In this document: piece by piece, positions 53,840 to 63,563 of the stretch
Layout: every line of letters begins with the position of its first letter
How positions within the stretch are numbered: position 1 is the stretch's first letter
Assembly (NCBI GenBank): GCA_946540735.1
Contig: CAMNIN010000014.1
Location: 1-64,000, forward strand
Source of the DNA: an uncultured Prevotellaceae bacterium
Lineage (GTDB): Bacteria; Bacteroidota; Bacteroidia; Bacteroidales; Bacteroidaceae
Direction: 5' to 3'
DNA: 64,000 nt
Notes under the pieces: model-generated
Told to the model about the DNA's origin: nothing
The model's input: only the letters and a program-made list of their open reading frames with translations
The model's database searches: none
Program-made: the position numbers and the translations under genes

Positions 53840-56725
53840 TTATTTTCTGAATAGGTCACTCTTCTGCAGGGTGACTATCCGCCCGTATTCGGCGAGCTTC
53901 TTCAGGTCGAGTTTGTTCTTGTCTCCTACGATTCCAATGATCCGGTGCTGGCCGTGATTCTGAATCTGACGTTTATAGAACTGCATCATGTCGTCCATCG
54001 TGGTTTTTTGGATGGCTTCTGGCAACTTTGCCTTGGAGTCCTCCGTGTAGCCATACCAACGTGTGGCGGCGATGGCGTCACCAATGTTGCGGAAGGAGGG
54101 GAACTCATTGTCGATGTCGTTGATCATCTGTTGCTTGGCTGCCTTGAAGCTGAGGTCGTTGACGGGCATGTCGCGCAGAAGGGAATCGACGAGAGTGATC
54201 ACTTCCATGGTCTTGTCCTTCTGTGTGCCGACGACGGAGATGAATGCCAGAGGCGAATTGGGCGCTGCCTTGGACGGGCGGCTTAACATAGTGCTGGAGG
54301 TGGAGTAGGCCATCGACCGGAATTCCCTCACTTCCTGGAAGAGAATGGATGACATGCCGCCTCCGAAGTATTCCCTGAAAACGTTGAAGGGCGTACGGGC
54401 TTCGACTGAGGGGAGCGGGTCGATTTTCTCATAGGTGAAGAAGAGATTCTGACGTGACTTGGGCATGTCGTAAAGATAGATGATGGGTTCGTCGTAGCCC
54501 ATGACATCGCTGGCGTAATCCTTGAAGGGTTCCTGGCTGAGTGAGACGGGCAGATGGCGGCGCACAGCTTTCTCCACCTCTTGGATGGGCAAGGAACCGC
54601 TGTAGACGATGTTGCATGCACTCTTGAGCACCTGCTGGAAAGCCTCGTACATCTCCTCGCCCTTGAGTTTCTTGATCTCTGCTTTCGTGATGTGTGTGAG
54701 GTAAGGCGATTGTTCACCATAAGCCACTTTTTGAACCATGGCTCGGAACACGTCCGTGTTCTCAGTACTCTCAGTCTTGCTGTCTGCTTTCTTGGCGTCA
54801 ACGATTTTGCTGATGGTCTTCTTGTCGCTCTTGACATGCTGGATGAGGTGGCTCACCAGTTTCATCGTGGCGTCTAAATGCTCGTCGACACCAAGAACGT
54901 GGATCTGGAAGGAGTTTTGTCCGGCCGTGAAACTGACACTTCCTCCTAAGTTTTGCATGGCTGTCTCGAATTGTTGGCGTGTGAGTGAGTCTGTACCAGC
55001 GAGATTGAGAAATTGTTCAGAGGCCTCCAGGTTCTTGTCGGCTTTGACGCCTTTGTTGTAGTTGATGGTCAGCTCGAAGAGGTCATTGACGGGATTCTTG
55101 ACGGTGTAGAGCGTGGCTTGTCCTCCCAATGGGGTGATGGTGGCGTCGCGGTTGAAGTCGAGCATTCGTGGGCTTCTTTCCTTGACGGGCATTAATGCAA
55201 GGCGCTTGGCATAATCCGATTCTGTGTTCTTGTGCTTGGGCACCACAGGCACATAGCCTGGTTGCGATATCTTGTCTTTCTCGTATTCCCCCTTCTTTTT
55301 CTTGAATCTCACAAAGGGTGCGCCGAGGTAACGGTCAGCGGCCCGGACCACATCCTCACGAGTGATATTGCTGATGCTCTTCACGTTGTCGATGTATTCC
55401 TTCCAGGAATGTCCGGACGACATCACCATCACCATTTTCATGGCGCGCTCTTTGATGGTCTCGAGCTCACGGTTGGCTTCACGGTAGGCTTCTTGTTTCT
55501 GTGTGTTGAAGGCAATGTCGCTGAAATCACCGGCTCGCAGGCGGGCGATTTGATTCATACAGGCTCTCTCTGCCTTGTTTGAGGATGCCAATAGGTTGGG
55601 GATGACGAGTAGGTAAGCCAGACCGGCGTCGTTGAGTCCCATGACTGCGCTCGTGGCCATCATCAAGGTTCCTTCATTGGTGAGTGAGTCGAGCATGCCT
55701 GCCTGTTCGTTGGACAAAAGCGACATGGCGATTTTCAGGGCATTGGCGTCTTTTTCAAATTCGGTGGGTGCTTTGAAGGCGAGCATCTCAAGACTGATGA
55801 GGGGGATGGGAATCTTCACCTCGACGGTGCGCTCCTGGGTGATGTCGGGCAACGGTGATTTTAGCCTTGTGGGAAGGGTGCCCCGGGGGATGCGACCGAA
55901 AGTACGCTCCAAAAGCGGTTGGATGCCGTCGGCATCGAAGTCGCCGCACAGCACGATTCCCATGTTGCAGCCCACATAGTACTTGGCGTAGAATTCCCGC
56001 ATTTCCGATTGTCTCGGGTTTTTCAGGTTCTCGGTGCTTCCGATCACAGGATAGGCGTAAGGACGGTCACCGAACAGTTCGGCAAGCATCTTTTCCATGG
56101 CTGTCGATACCATGTTGTCGGAATACATGTTTTTCTCCTCATACACGGTTTCCAACTCGCCTTGGAAAAGACGGAAGACTGGATTGATGAGTCGGTCGCT
56201 GTTGAGCTGGCACCATTGTTCGATATACTGTGGGGTGAACGAATTGTGGTAATAAGTGAAATCCCAACTGGTGCCGGCGTTAAGTTCTGAGCCGCCATAT
56301 TGGGTGATGAGGCGATTGAATTCGTTGGGAATGGCGTATTCTCCCGCTTTCTGGCTCAGACGGTTGATGTCTTTTTGGATGGCCTCACGCTCCTTGGCAT
56401 CCTTTGTGGCAGCCAGTTTGTCGTAGATTGCTGAGATGGAGTCGAGCCATGGCTTCTCTGCCTTGTAGTCGATGGTGCCGATCTGGTCGGTGCCCTTGAA
56501 CATGATATGCTCGAAATAATGAGCAATGCCCGTGTTGGGACAATCCTTGGCTCCGGCATTCACCACCACTGCACCGAATACCTTGGGCTGACTGTGGTCC
56601 TCGTTGAGCCATACCGTCATCCCGTTCGACAGGGTCAGTTCTTTCACATCCAGTGCCTGTGACACCTGTGCTTGCAAAGCAAGGCATGCTTGTGCGAGCG
56701 TCAACAAAACAATCGTCTTCTTCAT
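53840..56725 (-). CDS. M16 family zinc metallopeptidase, two-repeat form
   Basis: Secreted insulinase/pitrilysin-family protease of 961 residues, with a signal peptide (VLLTLAQACLALQAQ). The zinc site is H69-Y-F-E72-H73 in IAHYFEHIMFKG, with the third ligand in the ELETVYEEKNMYSDN segment. The protein holds two M16 halves, the second inactive, as usual. Probably degrades peptides in the periplasm. Its ATG lies only 20 bases beyond the T-run of the uxaB terminator, leaving little space for a separate promoter. It converges on the DUF4738 gene. Confidence 0.93.
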   Translation of the reverse strand: MKKTIVLLTLAQACLALQAQVSQALDVKELTLSNGMTVWLNEDHSQPKVFGAVVVNAGAKDCPNTGIAHYFEHIMFKGTDQIGTIDYKAEKPWLDSISAIYDKLAATKDAKEREAIQKDINRLSQKAGEYAIPNEFNRLITQYGGSELNAGTSWDFTYYHNSFTPQYIEQWCQLNSDRLINPVFRLFQGELETVYEEKNMYSDNMVSTAMEKMLAELFGDRPYAYPVIGSTENLKNPRQSEMREFYAKYYVGCNMGIVLCGDFDADGIQPLLERTFGRIPRGTLPTRLKSPLPDITQERTVEVKIPIPLISLEMLAFKAPTEFEKDANALKIAMSLLSNEQAGMLDSLTNEGTLMMATSAVMGLNDAGLAYLLVIPNLLASSNKAERACMNQIARLRAGDFSDIAFNTQKQEAYREANRELETIKERAMKMVMVMSSGHSWKEYIDNVKSISNITREDVVRAADRYLGAPFVRFKKKKGEYEKDKISQPGYVPVVPKHKNTESDYAKRLALMPVKERSPRMLDFNRDATITPLGGQATLYTVKNPVNDLFELTINYNKGVKADKNLEASEQFLNLAGTDSLTRQQFETAMQNLGGSVSFTAGQNSFQIHVLGVDEHLDATMKLVSHLIQHVKSDKKTISKIVDAKKADSKTESTENTDVFRAMVQKVAYGEQSPYLTHITKAEIKKLKGEEMYEAFQQVLKSACNIVYSGSLPIQEVEKAVRRHLPVSLSQEPFKDYASDVMGYDEPIIYLYDMPKSRQNLFFTYEKIDPLPSVEARTPFNVFREYFGGGMSSILFQEVREFRSMAYSTSSTMLSRPSKAAPNSPLAFISVVGTQKDKTMEVITLVDSLLRDMPVNDLSFKAAKQQMINDIDNEFPSFRNIGDAIAATRWYGYTEDSKAKLPEAIQKTTMDDMMQFYKRQIQNHGQHRIIGIVGDKNKLDLKKLAEYGRIVTLQKSDLFRK

Positions 56726-56745
56726 TTTCTCATGGGTTAGGTTAG

Positions 56746-56778
56746 AAAAAACAGGAACCCCACAAGTGGGGCTCCTGT
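56746..56778 (-). terminator. Terminator after uxaB
   Basis: On the minus strand ACAGGAGCCCCAC pairs with GTGGGGTTCCTGT across a 2-base loop (one mismatch) and is followed by a run of T. It lies 20 bases after the uxaB stop. Confidence 0.9.
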
Positions 56779-56797
56779 AAATGAATAATCGTGGGGA

Positions 56798-58276
56798 TTA
56801 AAGGATCGTCTTCACGGCTTCAAGCATGCCCTTCTCCTGAATCAGGTCGAGGTCTTTCTTCAAGAGGTCGGCCAATCCTTGGATATCATGCAGGTCTTCG
56901 CCCCAGATGAAGGTGGCGCCAAGCACGCCGTCAGTCACTTTCTGGGTATCACCCGTGGCCCACAGCTCTTTCAGCAGGTCCATGATCTTCTGGTCGTCGT
57001 TGGGCACGATTTCTGCACCGTCGGCCCGTTTGCCACCTTTGTAATAGGTGATGATGGCTGCAAGACCCATCACCAGGCCCTGAGGCAGTTCGCCTTTGCG
57101 CTCAAGATAGACTTTCACGCCGGGAAGGTCGCGTGCACAGAATTTCGGGAAGGAGTTGAGCATGATGCTGGTCACCTGATGGTCGACGAATGGGTTGTTG
57201 AAGCGCTCCAGTACGTCGGCGGCGAATTTCTTCAGCTCGTCCATCGGCAGGTTGAGGGTCTCCATGAGTTCCTCGAACTGCACTTTATGGATGTATTTGC
57301 CGATCACCTCATGGTTGCAGGCGTCGCGCACAATGTCGACACCACTGAGATAAGCCACGGGAGAGAGCACGGTGTGGGGACCGTTGAGCAGTGTCACCTT
57401 GCGCTCGTGGTAGGGCTTCTCGCTCTCGGCAATCAGCACGTGGAGACCTGCCTTCTCGGCCGGGAACTCGGCACGGAGCTCTTCGCAGGTCATGTTCTCG
57501 GCTTTCTCGATCACCCAGAGGTGGAAGATCTCTGCCTGTACGACGAGATTGTCCTTATAGCTGATTTTCTGCTGGATGTCGGCGATTTCCTTGCGGGGGA
57601 ATCCCGGCACGATGCGGTCGACGAGTGTGGCGCAGACATAGCAATATTTAGTGAACCACTCCTTGAAACCCTCATAGTCGGCTCCGAGATCCTCTTTCCA
57701 AAGCTCGATATACTGGTAGATGCACTCTTTCAGGTGATGACCGTTGAGGAAGATCAGCTCGCAAGGCATGATGATGAGTCCCTTGGTGGGATCACCCTCG
57801 AAGGTCTGGTAGCGGCGATAAAGCAACTGAACGAGTTTGCCAGGATAGCTGCTGGCGGGTGCGTCGCTCAGCTTGCAGGCAGGGTCGAAGGCAATGCCGG
57901 CCTCTGTGGTGTTGGAAATCACGAAGCGGATTTCGGGCTGGTCGGCCAGAGCCATGTAGGCCCAGTTTTGGGTGTAGGGATTGATAGCGCGTGAAATGAC
58001 GTCGATGCGCTCGAGGGTGTTGACGGTCTCACCGTTTTCCCTTCCCTGAAGGTTGACGTGATAGAGGCAGTCCTGTCCGTTGAGCCAGTCGACCATACCG
58101 CGCTCGATGGGCTGCACGACAACCACGCTGCCGTTGAAGTCGGTCTTCTGATTCATGTTCCAGAGAATCCAATCCACGAAAGCGCGAAGGAAGTTGCCCT
58201 CACCAAACTGAATGACTTTCTCGGGCATGACACTCTTCGGTGCTGTCCGTTTGTTCAATTCTTGCAATCTTTTCAT
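56798..58276 (-). CDS. uxaB: Tagaturonate reductase (altronate oxidoreductase)
   Basis: Reduces tagaturonate, made from galacturonate, to altronate with NADH in the cytoplasm. The 492-residue protein opens with KVIQFGEGNFLRAFVDWILW, the dinucleotide-binding start typical of UxaB, and has the mannitol dehydrogenase family middle (TEAGIAFDP) and the C-terminal NGPHTVLSPVAYLSG. The chosen ATG (MKRLQELNKRTA) fits family members; the upstream frame has an unlikely Cys-rich extension. It has its own promoter. uxuB and uxuA lie upstream on the same strand, so both the galacturonate and the glucuronate branches are represented. No uxaC or uxaA is seen in the window. Confidence 0.92.
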   Translation of the reverse strand: MKRLQELNKRTAPKSVMPEKVIQFGEGNFLRAFVDWILWNMNQKTDFNGSVVVVQPIERGMVDWLNGQDCLYHVNLQGRENGETVNTLERIDVISRAINPYTQNWAYMALADQPEIRFVISNTTEAGIAFDPACKLSDAPASSYPGKLVQLLYRRYQTFEGDPTKGLIIMPCELIFLNGHHLKECIYQYIELWKEDLGADYEGFKEWFTKYCYVCATLVDRIVPGFPRKEIADIQQKISYKDNLVVQAEIFHLWVIEKAENMTCEELRAEFPAEKAGLHVLIAESEKPYHERKVTLLNGPHTVLSPVAYLSGVDIVRDACNHEVIGKYIHKVQFEELMETLNLPMDELKKFAADVLERFNNPFVDHQVTSIMLNSFPKFCARDLPGVKVYLERKGELPQGLVMGLAAIITYYKGGKRADGAEIVPNDDQKIMDLLKELWATGDTQKVTDGVLGATFIWGEDLHDIQGLADLLKKDLDLIQEKGMLEAVKTIL

Positions 58277-58315
58277 TTGTTTTATAGATTTAATTATTGG
58301 TTGTTTTTCGTATTG

Positions 58316-58346
58316 CAAAGATAGGCATAAATTCTCATACGACAAG
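58316..58346 (-). promoter_or_regulatory. Promoter of uxaB
   Basis: On the minus strand TATCTTTG (58323-58316) and CTTG (58346-58343) are 19 bases apart. Predicted leader about 34 bases. Confidence 0.65.
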
Positions 58347-58722
58347 CATTTTTCTTTCAAATTTGAACGAAAAGGTTTGCGAACGGTGATTCACCGAATT
58401 TAGATTCCATTTCGCATGTCGGGCGCAGACTCTTGAAGAGGCGATTTCATGGCTTGTTAAATTGCCGCAGCGTAGGAATCAAAGTATGAGTATACTTAAC
58501 TTCCGAAATATGAATGAGCACTAATAGGTCGGATGAATCCATTCGGAAAAAGAAAGTAGAGACGTCACATTGGGGCGTCTCCCGTTTGTTATTCCATCCC
58601 AAAGTTTTATGGCGGAGACGCCTCAATGCGACGTCTCTTAATATGTTTTTGGTGCGGTTGGTGGAGGCACCGAAAAAAACTCCTCTGATTCGGTATGATT
58701 TGGCTGTAAAAACTCGTAAATC
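58347..58722. other. Non-coding stretch with repeats between uxaB and uxuB
   Basis: This stretch holds no gene I can support. Short frames on both strands have no family features. It contains the uxaB promoter edge, the inverted dispersed repeats at 58558-58638 and the uxuB terminator just beyond. Confidence 0.5.
58558..58638. repeat. Inverted pair of the dispersed palindromic repeat, copies 2 and 3
   Basis: The 25-base unit at 58558-58582 and the reverse-complement unit at 58614-58638 agree at 23 of 25 positions and flank a 31-base centre. Copy 1 is at 36096-36120. The pair could fold into an 80-base hairpin and looks like a small non-autonomous dispersed element. Confidence 0.8.
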
Positions 58723-58761
58723 AAAAAAGCCAGGATGCGTTTCTTGTTTGCATCCTGGCTT
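58723..58761 (-). terminator. Terminator after uxuB
   Basis: Minus-strand AAGCCAGGATGC pairs over 12 bases with GCATCCTGGCTT around an 11-base loop and continues into six T. It closes the uxuA-uxuB unit. Confidence 0.92.
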
Positions 58762-58783
58762 GTTGTATTTCGTGCTATAGCAT

Positions 58784-60370
58784 TTATCTTGCTTCCACGT
58801 ATTTGTGCAATGTGGCACGCACGGCACCGGGTCCGGCATAGAGTTCCTTGACCATGCCTTCGATCTGTTCGCCCAGTCCGGCGGCATAGAGGTCAAGACC
58901 GAAGACATCTGCCCTGCTGTAGAGCTGTCGCAGGCAACTGAAGTCCTGGTCTGGCTTGCCGATCTCGAGTGGAGCCACGATGGCCTGCATTTCCTGGAGC
59001 ATGGGGTCGGGAGAGGGCTCAAAGGGAGTGCCGTCATCCTTGATGCCTTTCAGGTATCGGGCATAGCCTGCGAGGGTTAGAGGGATAAGTTGCAGGTTGC
59101 TCATGTCGAGTCCGCGGGCGATGTATTTCTTGATGGTCTCGCCGAAGCGGATAGGCAGTTTCTGACTGGTGTCCATGGCGATGCGCTGCGGGGTATCGGG
59201 CATGAAGGGGTTGGGGAGACGTCGGTTGATCACAGCGCCGATAAACTCATAGGGATTGAGTACACCGGGATCGGTGACCACTGGCATGGCTTCCATGTAG
59301 CCGATTTTCTGGATGAAACTGCGTAGGTCGGGGTCTGCCATCTCCGCGGAGATCAGGGTGTAGCCCAGCATACAGCCATAAAGCGACATGGCGGTGTGGA
59401 GGGGGTTGAGGCAGGTGGTGACTTTCATGGTCTCCACTTTGTCCACGGTCTCCCTTGTGGTGTAGAGCGCACCGCCCAAGTCGAGTGGAGGCCGGCCGTT
59501 GGTGTAGTTGTCCTCGATGACGAGGTATTGCACTTCCTCGGCATTGACGAAAGGTGCCGTGAAAGTATGCTTCTCGGTCTCGATGTAGTTGTTGTCCTCG
59601 AAACCGTCGGCGGCCAGCATCTCCTGCACTTTCTGGTGTGGACGTGGCGTGATTTTGTCGATCATCGACCAGGGGAAAGTGATCTTCGTCTCGTCGCGCA
59701 GGTAGTCGAGGAACCCTTCCTCCACCAGTCCGTCGCTCACCCATTTCTCGGCATAGGCGAACACACCGGCTTTCACTTTGTCGCCATTGTGGGAGCAGTT
59801 GTCCATGCTCTGAACGGTGAGAGGCAGCTTTCCGGCCTTGAAACGCTCCAGTAAGAGGGCTGTCACCTTGCCCATGGCGAGCACGGGGGTGAGTCCTCTC
59901 TCAAGGTCTGCGGGAGCCACGCTGTAGCCTTTCTCGGTGATGGTGAATGAGATCATCTGGAGCGACGGGTTGCGGAAGATTTCCACCAGACGCTGCCAGT
60001 CGGCAAACTGATAGTCGGCTTTCAGTGCTTCGGTGATGGATGCGATGACTTTCTTCTCGATAGTGCCCGAAGACTGGAGGCTGACCAGCAAGGAGAGGTT
60101 GTTGTAGGGTGCGTAAGCTTTGTCAATCACTTCGAAGTCGAAGGTCTCTGCCACAATGACACCACGGTCGTATTTCCCTGTGTTGAGGGCGTCGTTGAGG
60201 ATGGCTGCAGGGAAGGCACGGAAGATGTTTCCTCCGCCGAAATGTACCCATGTGGGTTGGTCATGGGTCTTCTTGGCCACCGCGGCCATATCGAACTGAG
60301 GAAGTTGGTAGCCTTTGGCCACCCATTCCTCCTGATTGAAATCACTGGAAAGAATATCGTTGAGTTTCAT
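58784..60370 (-). CDS. uxuB: Fructuronate reductase (mannonate oxidoreductase)
   Basis: Reduces fructuronate to mannonate with NADH. The 528-residue protein belongs to the mannitol dehydrogenase family: VHFGGGNIFRAFPAAIL at the front for the cofactor, TITEKGYSVAP, DNCSHNGDKV and KLPIRFGETIKKYI. DNC-SHNGD corresponds to the family active-site context with a downstream lysine. It follows uxuA by 39 bases on the same strand, and its product is the substrate of the uxuA enzyme. The length agrees with Bacteroidetes UxuB rather than with mannitol dehydrogenase itself. Confidence 0.92.
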   Translation of the reverse strand: MKLNDILSSDFNQEEWVAKGYQLPQFDMAAVAKKTHDQPTWVHFGGGNIFRAFPAAILNDALNTGKYDRGVIVAETFDFEVIDKAYAPYNNLSLLVSLQSSGTIEKKVIASITEALKADYQFADWQRLVEIFRNPSLQMISFTITEKGYSVAPADLERGLTPVLAMGKVTALLLERFKAGKLPLTVQSMDNCSHNGDKVKAGVFAYAEKWVSDGLVEEGFLDYLRDETKITFPWSMIDKITPRPHQKVQEMLAADGFEDNNYIETEKHTFTAPFVNAEEVQYLVIEDNYTNGRPPLDLGGALYTTRETVDKVETMKVTTCLNPLHTAMSLYGCMLGYTLISAEMADPDLRSFIQKIGYMEAMPVVTDPGVLNPYEFIGAVINRRLPNPFMPDTPQRIAMDTSQKLPIRFGETIKKYIARGLDMSNLQLIPLTLAGYARYLKGIKDDGTPFEPSPDPMLQEMQAIVAPLEIGKPDQDFSCLRQLYSRADVFGLDLYAAGLGEQIEGMVKELYAGPGAVRATLHKYVEAR

Positions 60371-60409
60371 GAGTCAGTCGTTGATTTGATGGTTTTTGCC
60401 TGCTGTGGA

Positions 60410-61642
60410 TTAGTCGAAGAAACCGGGTTGTTGGTAGGGGATGCCCAGTTCACGGTCGACAGTGGCGAGGATGCCTTGCACCTGTCCTAAGGCGAACATC
60501 CTGCCGAGGAAAGAATAACCTGCGTTGTAGCCACGTGTCTCGTCACCAAGCATGGTCATGCCATGGTCGACGCGCATGGGGAGTTGCGGGTTTTCTTTCT
60601 CGAAAATGCGGGCCAGTTCGATGATGTCAGCCCGACCGCCGAGGTGACTGGCTTCGGTGAAATCGCCGTTGGGGAAGATATGGCATGAGCGGAGGTGGAC
60701 GAAATGGGTGCGGGAGGCGAACTTACGTGCCATTTCCACCACGTTGTTGTAGGCTCCGGCACTGAGAGAACCGGCACAGAAGGTCAGACCGTTGTGCTTG
60801 TTGTCCACGGCATTGAGAAACCACTCGATGTCTTCCTCTGTGCGCACAATGCGGGGCAGGCCCAGAATCTCGATGGGGGGGTCGTCGGGATGCACGCACA
60901 TGTTCATGCCGTATTCCTCGCAGGTCGGCATGATGGCCTCGAGGAAATACTTCATGTTGGCGCGGAGCTGCGCTTTGTCGATGCCTTTGTAGAGGTCGAG
61001 GAAGTCGCGGAACTTCTGGATAGGTGCCTCGTCGTTCTCGCTGAAATTGCCGCTCACGAAACCTTGGGTCTTGATGATGATATTCTCGACGAGTTTATGC
61101 TCTTTCTCTGGTGTCATCGTCTTGGCCAGTTCATCAGCCTCTGCCAGCACGTTGCGTCCTTCGCCGACACCAGCGGGGAACTTGAATTTCGCCCATTCTT
61201 CACGGGCACCCTCGCGCTTGAGAATGAAAATGTCGAAATAAGCAAACTCTGCATAGGAGAAATAGAGGTTGGACGAACCGTTAGGGTTGTCGTGCAAGAG
61301 GTCGGTGCGGGCCCAGTCGAGCACGGGCATGAAGTTATAGCAGATCGTGTGGATGCCTTCGGCTGAGAGGTTGCGCAGGCTCTCCTTGTAAACTTCTATC
61401 TGCTCATCGCGGTCTGGACCGGCATATTTGATGGTTTCCACGACGGGGAGTGACTCCACTACGCTCCATCGCATGCCGTAGCTCTCGATGTACTCACGCA
61501 GGTCGCGGATTTTCTCACGGGTCCAAACTTCACCAAGGGGTACGTCGTGAAGGGCGGTCACAATGCCTTCGACGCCGATTTGACGCAGCATGGCAAGGGT
61601 GATCTTGTCGTTCTTGCCAAACCATCTCCATGTTCTTTCCAT
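60410..61642 (-). CDS. uxuA: Mannonate dehydratase
   Basis: Converts D-mannonate to 2-keto-3-deoxygluconate. The 410-residue TIM-barrel enzyme has the UxuA features ALHDVPLGEVW, NMCVHPDDPP with its metal-binding histidine and aspartate, CAGSLSAGAYN, FVHLRSCHIFPNGDF and the DHGMTMLGDE end. It is the first gene of the unit with uxuB. No clear consensus promoter was found in the 140 bases upstream; a GGTGG-AAAC-CCACC hairpin lies in the leader near 61670. It thus completes the glucuronate route from fructuronate to KDG, with the kinase and aldolase elsewhere. Confidence 0.95.
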   Translation of the reverse strand: MERTWRWFGKNDKITLAMLRQIGVEGIVTALHDVPLGEVWTREKIRDLREYIESYGMRWSVVESLPVVETIKYAGPDRDEQIEVYKESLRNLSAEGIHTICYNFMPVLDWARTDLLHDNPNGSSNLYFSYAEFAYFDIFILKREGAREEWAKFKFPAGVGEGRNVLAEADELAKTMTPEKEHKLVENIIIKTQGFVSGNFSENDEAPIQKFRDFLDLYKGIDKAQLRANMKYFLEAIMPTCEEYGMNMCVHPDDPPIEILGLPRIVRTEEDIEWFLNAVDNKHNGLTFCAGSLSAGAYNNVVEMARKFASRTHFVHLRSCHIFPNGDFTEASHLGGRADIIELARIFEKENPQLPMRVDHGMTMLGDETRGYNAGYSFLGRMFALGQVQGILATVDRELGIPYQQPGFFD

Positions 61643-61736
61643 AGTTATAGTCTTTATATGATAATAATTAGGTGGAAACCCACCAATAGGGATATAGCAA
61701 AAAAAGGGTTAACGGATTGCCGTGTTGAGATATTTA

Positions 61737-61765
61737 CCAAAAGAGCCTGTCAGCGACAGGCTCTT
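61737..61765 (-). terminator. Terminator after rpsA
   Basis: Minus-strand AAGAGCCTGTC-GCT-GACAGGCTCTT is an 11-base-pair perfect hairpin with TTGG after the terminal TT. It lies about 20 bases after the rpsA stop. Confidence 0.88.
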
Positions 61766-61784
61766 CGGGTCATATCATAAAGGA

Positions 61785-63563
61785 TTATTCTCCTTTCTCC
61801 ATCTTGGCTTTGAGCGCTGCAAGAGCGTCGAGGTCGCCAAGTGTCGTTCCAGCTGCCACATTGTTGATAGCTGGAGCTTCCTCCTTCTTCTGAGTGGCGT
61901 GACGGTTGGCACGTGGGGCTTTCTTCTCTTCCTTGGCCTCCTCGAAGGTGCGGCTGTGGGAGAGGATGATGCGCTTGGTCTCTTTGACAAACTCGATCAC
62001 CTTGAACTCGAGCTCCTCACCCAGCTGGGCCTGAGTACCGTCTTCCTTCACCAGGTGCTTCGGTGTAGCGAAGCCCTCGCCACCCTCGTTCAGAGCGATG
62101 ACGGCTCCCTTGTCCATCGACTCGGTGATCTTGCCCATGTGGACAGAACCCGGAGTGTAGATGGTCTCATAGGTGTCCCAAGGATTGTCCTCGAGCTGCT
62201 TGTGGCCAAGGCTCAGACGACGGTTGTCCTTGTCGATCTCGAGCACCACCACGTCGATGTTGGCACCCACCTGTGTGAACTCTGAAGGATGCTTCACCTT
62301 CTTGGTCCATGACAGGTCGCTGATGTGGATCAGACCGTCAACACCTTCCTCAAGCTCCACGAAAATACCGAAGTTGGTGAAATTGCGCACTTTGGCGGTG
62401 TGCTTGCTTCCGAGAGGATATTTCTCCTCGATAGCCTCCCATGGGTCGGTCTTCAACTGCTTGATGCCAAGAGACATCTTGCGCTCCTCGCGGTCGAGGG
62501 TCAGGATCACTGCCTCTACCTCGTCGCCCACATGCATGAACTCCTGTGCGGAACGGAGGTGCTGGCTCCAGCTCATCTCTGAGACGTGGATCAGACCTTC
62601 CACACCCGGTGCGATCTCCACAAATGCTCCGTAGTCGGCAATCACGACTACCTTGCCCTTCACGTGGTCGCCCACCTTGAGGTTCTCGTCGAGGGCATCC
62701 CAAGGATGCGGGGTGAGCTGCTTCAGGCCGAGGGCGATACGCTTCTTCTCGTCGTCGAAGTCGAGGATAACCACCTTGATCTTCTGGTCGAGCGAAACCA
62801 CTTCTTTCGGATCGCTGACGCGACCCCAGGAGAGATCTGTGATGTGGATGAGTCCGTCTACACCACCGAGGTCGACGAACACACCGTATGCGGTGATGTT
62901 CTTCACGGTGCCCTCGTAGATCTGGCCCTTCTCCATCTTGCTGATGATCTCCTTCTTCTGTGCCTCAAGCTCAGCCTCGATGAGGGCCTTATGCGACACA
63001 ACGACATTGCGGAACTCCTGGTTGATCTTCACCACCTTGAACTCCATGGTCTTGCCTACGAACACATCGTAGTCGCGGATGGGGTGAACGTCAATCTGGC
63101 TGCCGGGGAGGAATGCCTCGATGCCGAACACGTCGACGATCATACCACCCTTGGTGCGGCACTTGATGTAACCGGTGATCACTTCCTCATTGTCGAGAGC
63201 AGCGTTGATGCGCTCCCAGCTCTTGCTCAGGCGAGCCTTCTTGTGAGAGAGGATCAGCTGGCCTTTTTTGTCTTCTTGATTTTCTACGTATACCTCTACG
63301 ATGTCACCCACCTTCAGGTCGGGATTGTAGCGGAATTCGCTTGCGGGGATAATACCGTCGCTCTTGTAACCAATGTTGACAACGACTTCTTTCTTGTCAA
63401 AAGAGATTACTTTACCATCAACAACTTGATGCTCGCTCACTTTGTTGAGGGTCTCGTCATAGGCCTTCTCGAGGTCTGTTTTGCTTACGCTTTGGCTGCT
63501 GCCATTCTCAAATTCTTCCCAGTTGAAGTCTTCGAGCGGCTGCACGTTTTTTAAGTTTGACAT
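61785..63563 (-). CDS. rpsA: 30S ribosomal protein S1
   Basis: RNA-binding ribosomal protein of 592 residues with six S1 (OB-fold) repeats, recognised by the recurring GxVxxITxYGVFVDLGGVDGLIHITDLSW-type pattern; one copy contains DGLIHITDLSWGRV and another DGLIHISDLSWTKK. The N-terminal part is acidic, and the C-terminal tail is Lys/Ala/Glu-rich. Bacteroidetes mostly lack Shine-Dalgarno sequences and rely on S1 and AT-rich leaders; its own leader here is strongly AT-rich. It has a consensus -7 box and a clear terminator, so it is transcribed alone. Confidence 0.97.
   Translation of the reverse strand: MSNLKNVQPLEDFNWEEFENGSSQSVSKTDLEKAYDETLNKVSEHQVVDGKVISFDKKEVVVNIGYKSDGIIPASEFRYNPDLKVGDIVEVYVENQEDKKGQLILSHKKARLSKSWERINAALDNEEVITGYIKCRTKGGMIVDVFGIEAFLPGSQIDVHPIRDYDVFVGKTMEFKVVKINQEFRNVVVSHKALIEAELEAQKKEIISKMEKGQIYEGTVKNITAYGVFVDLGGVDGLIHITDLSWGRVSDPKEVVSLDQKIKVVILDFDDEKKRIALGLKQLTPHPWDALDENLKVGDHVKGKVVVIADYGAFVEIAPGVEGLIHVSEMSWSQHLRSAQEFMHVGDEVEAVILTLDREERKMSLGIKQLKTDPWEAIEEKYPLGSKHTAKVRNFTNFGIFVELEEGVDGLIHISDLSWTKKVKHPSEFTQVGANIDVVVLEIDKDNRRLSLGHKQLEDNPWDTYETIYTPGSVHMGKITESMDKGAVIALNEGGEGFATPKHLVKEDGTQAQLGEELEFKVIEFVKETKRIILSHSRTFEEAKEEKKAPRANRHATQKKEEAPAINNVAAGTTLGDLDALAALKAKMEKGE

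Noticed and set aside
58447..59037. A 196-codon minus-strand frame between uxaB and uxuB
   Set aside because: It overlaps uxuB and its terminator and the dispersed repeats, and shows no protein features.
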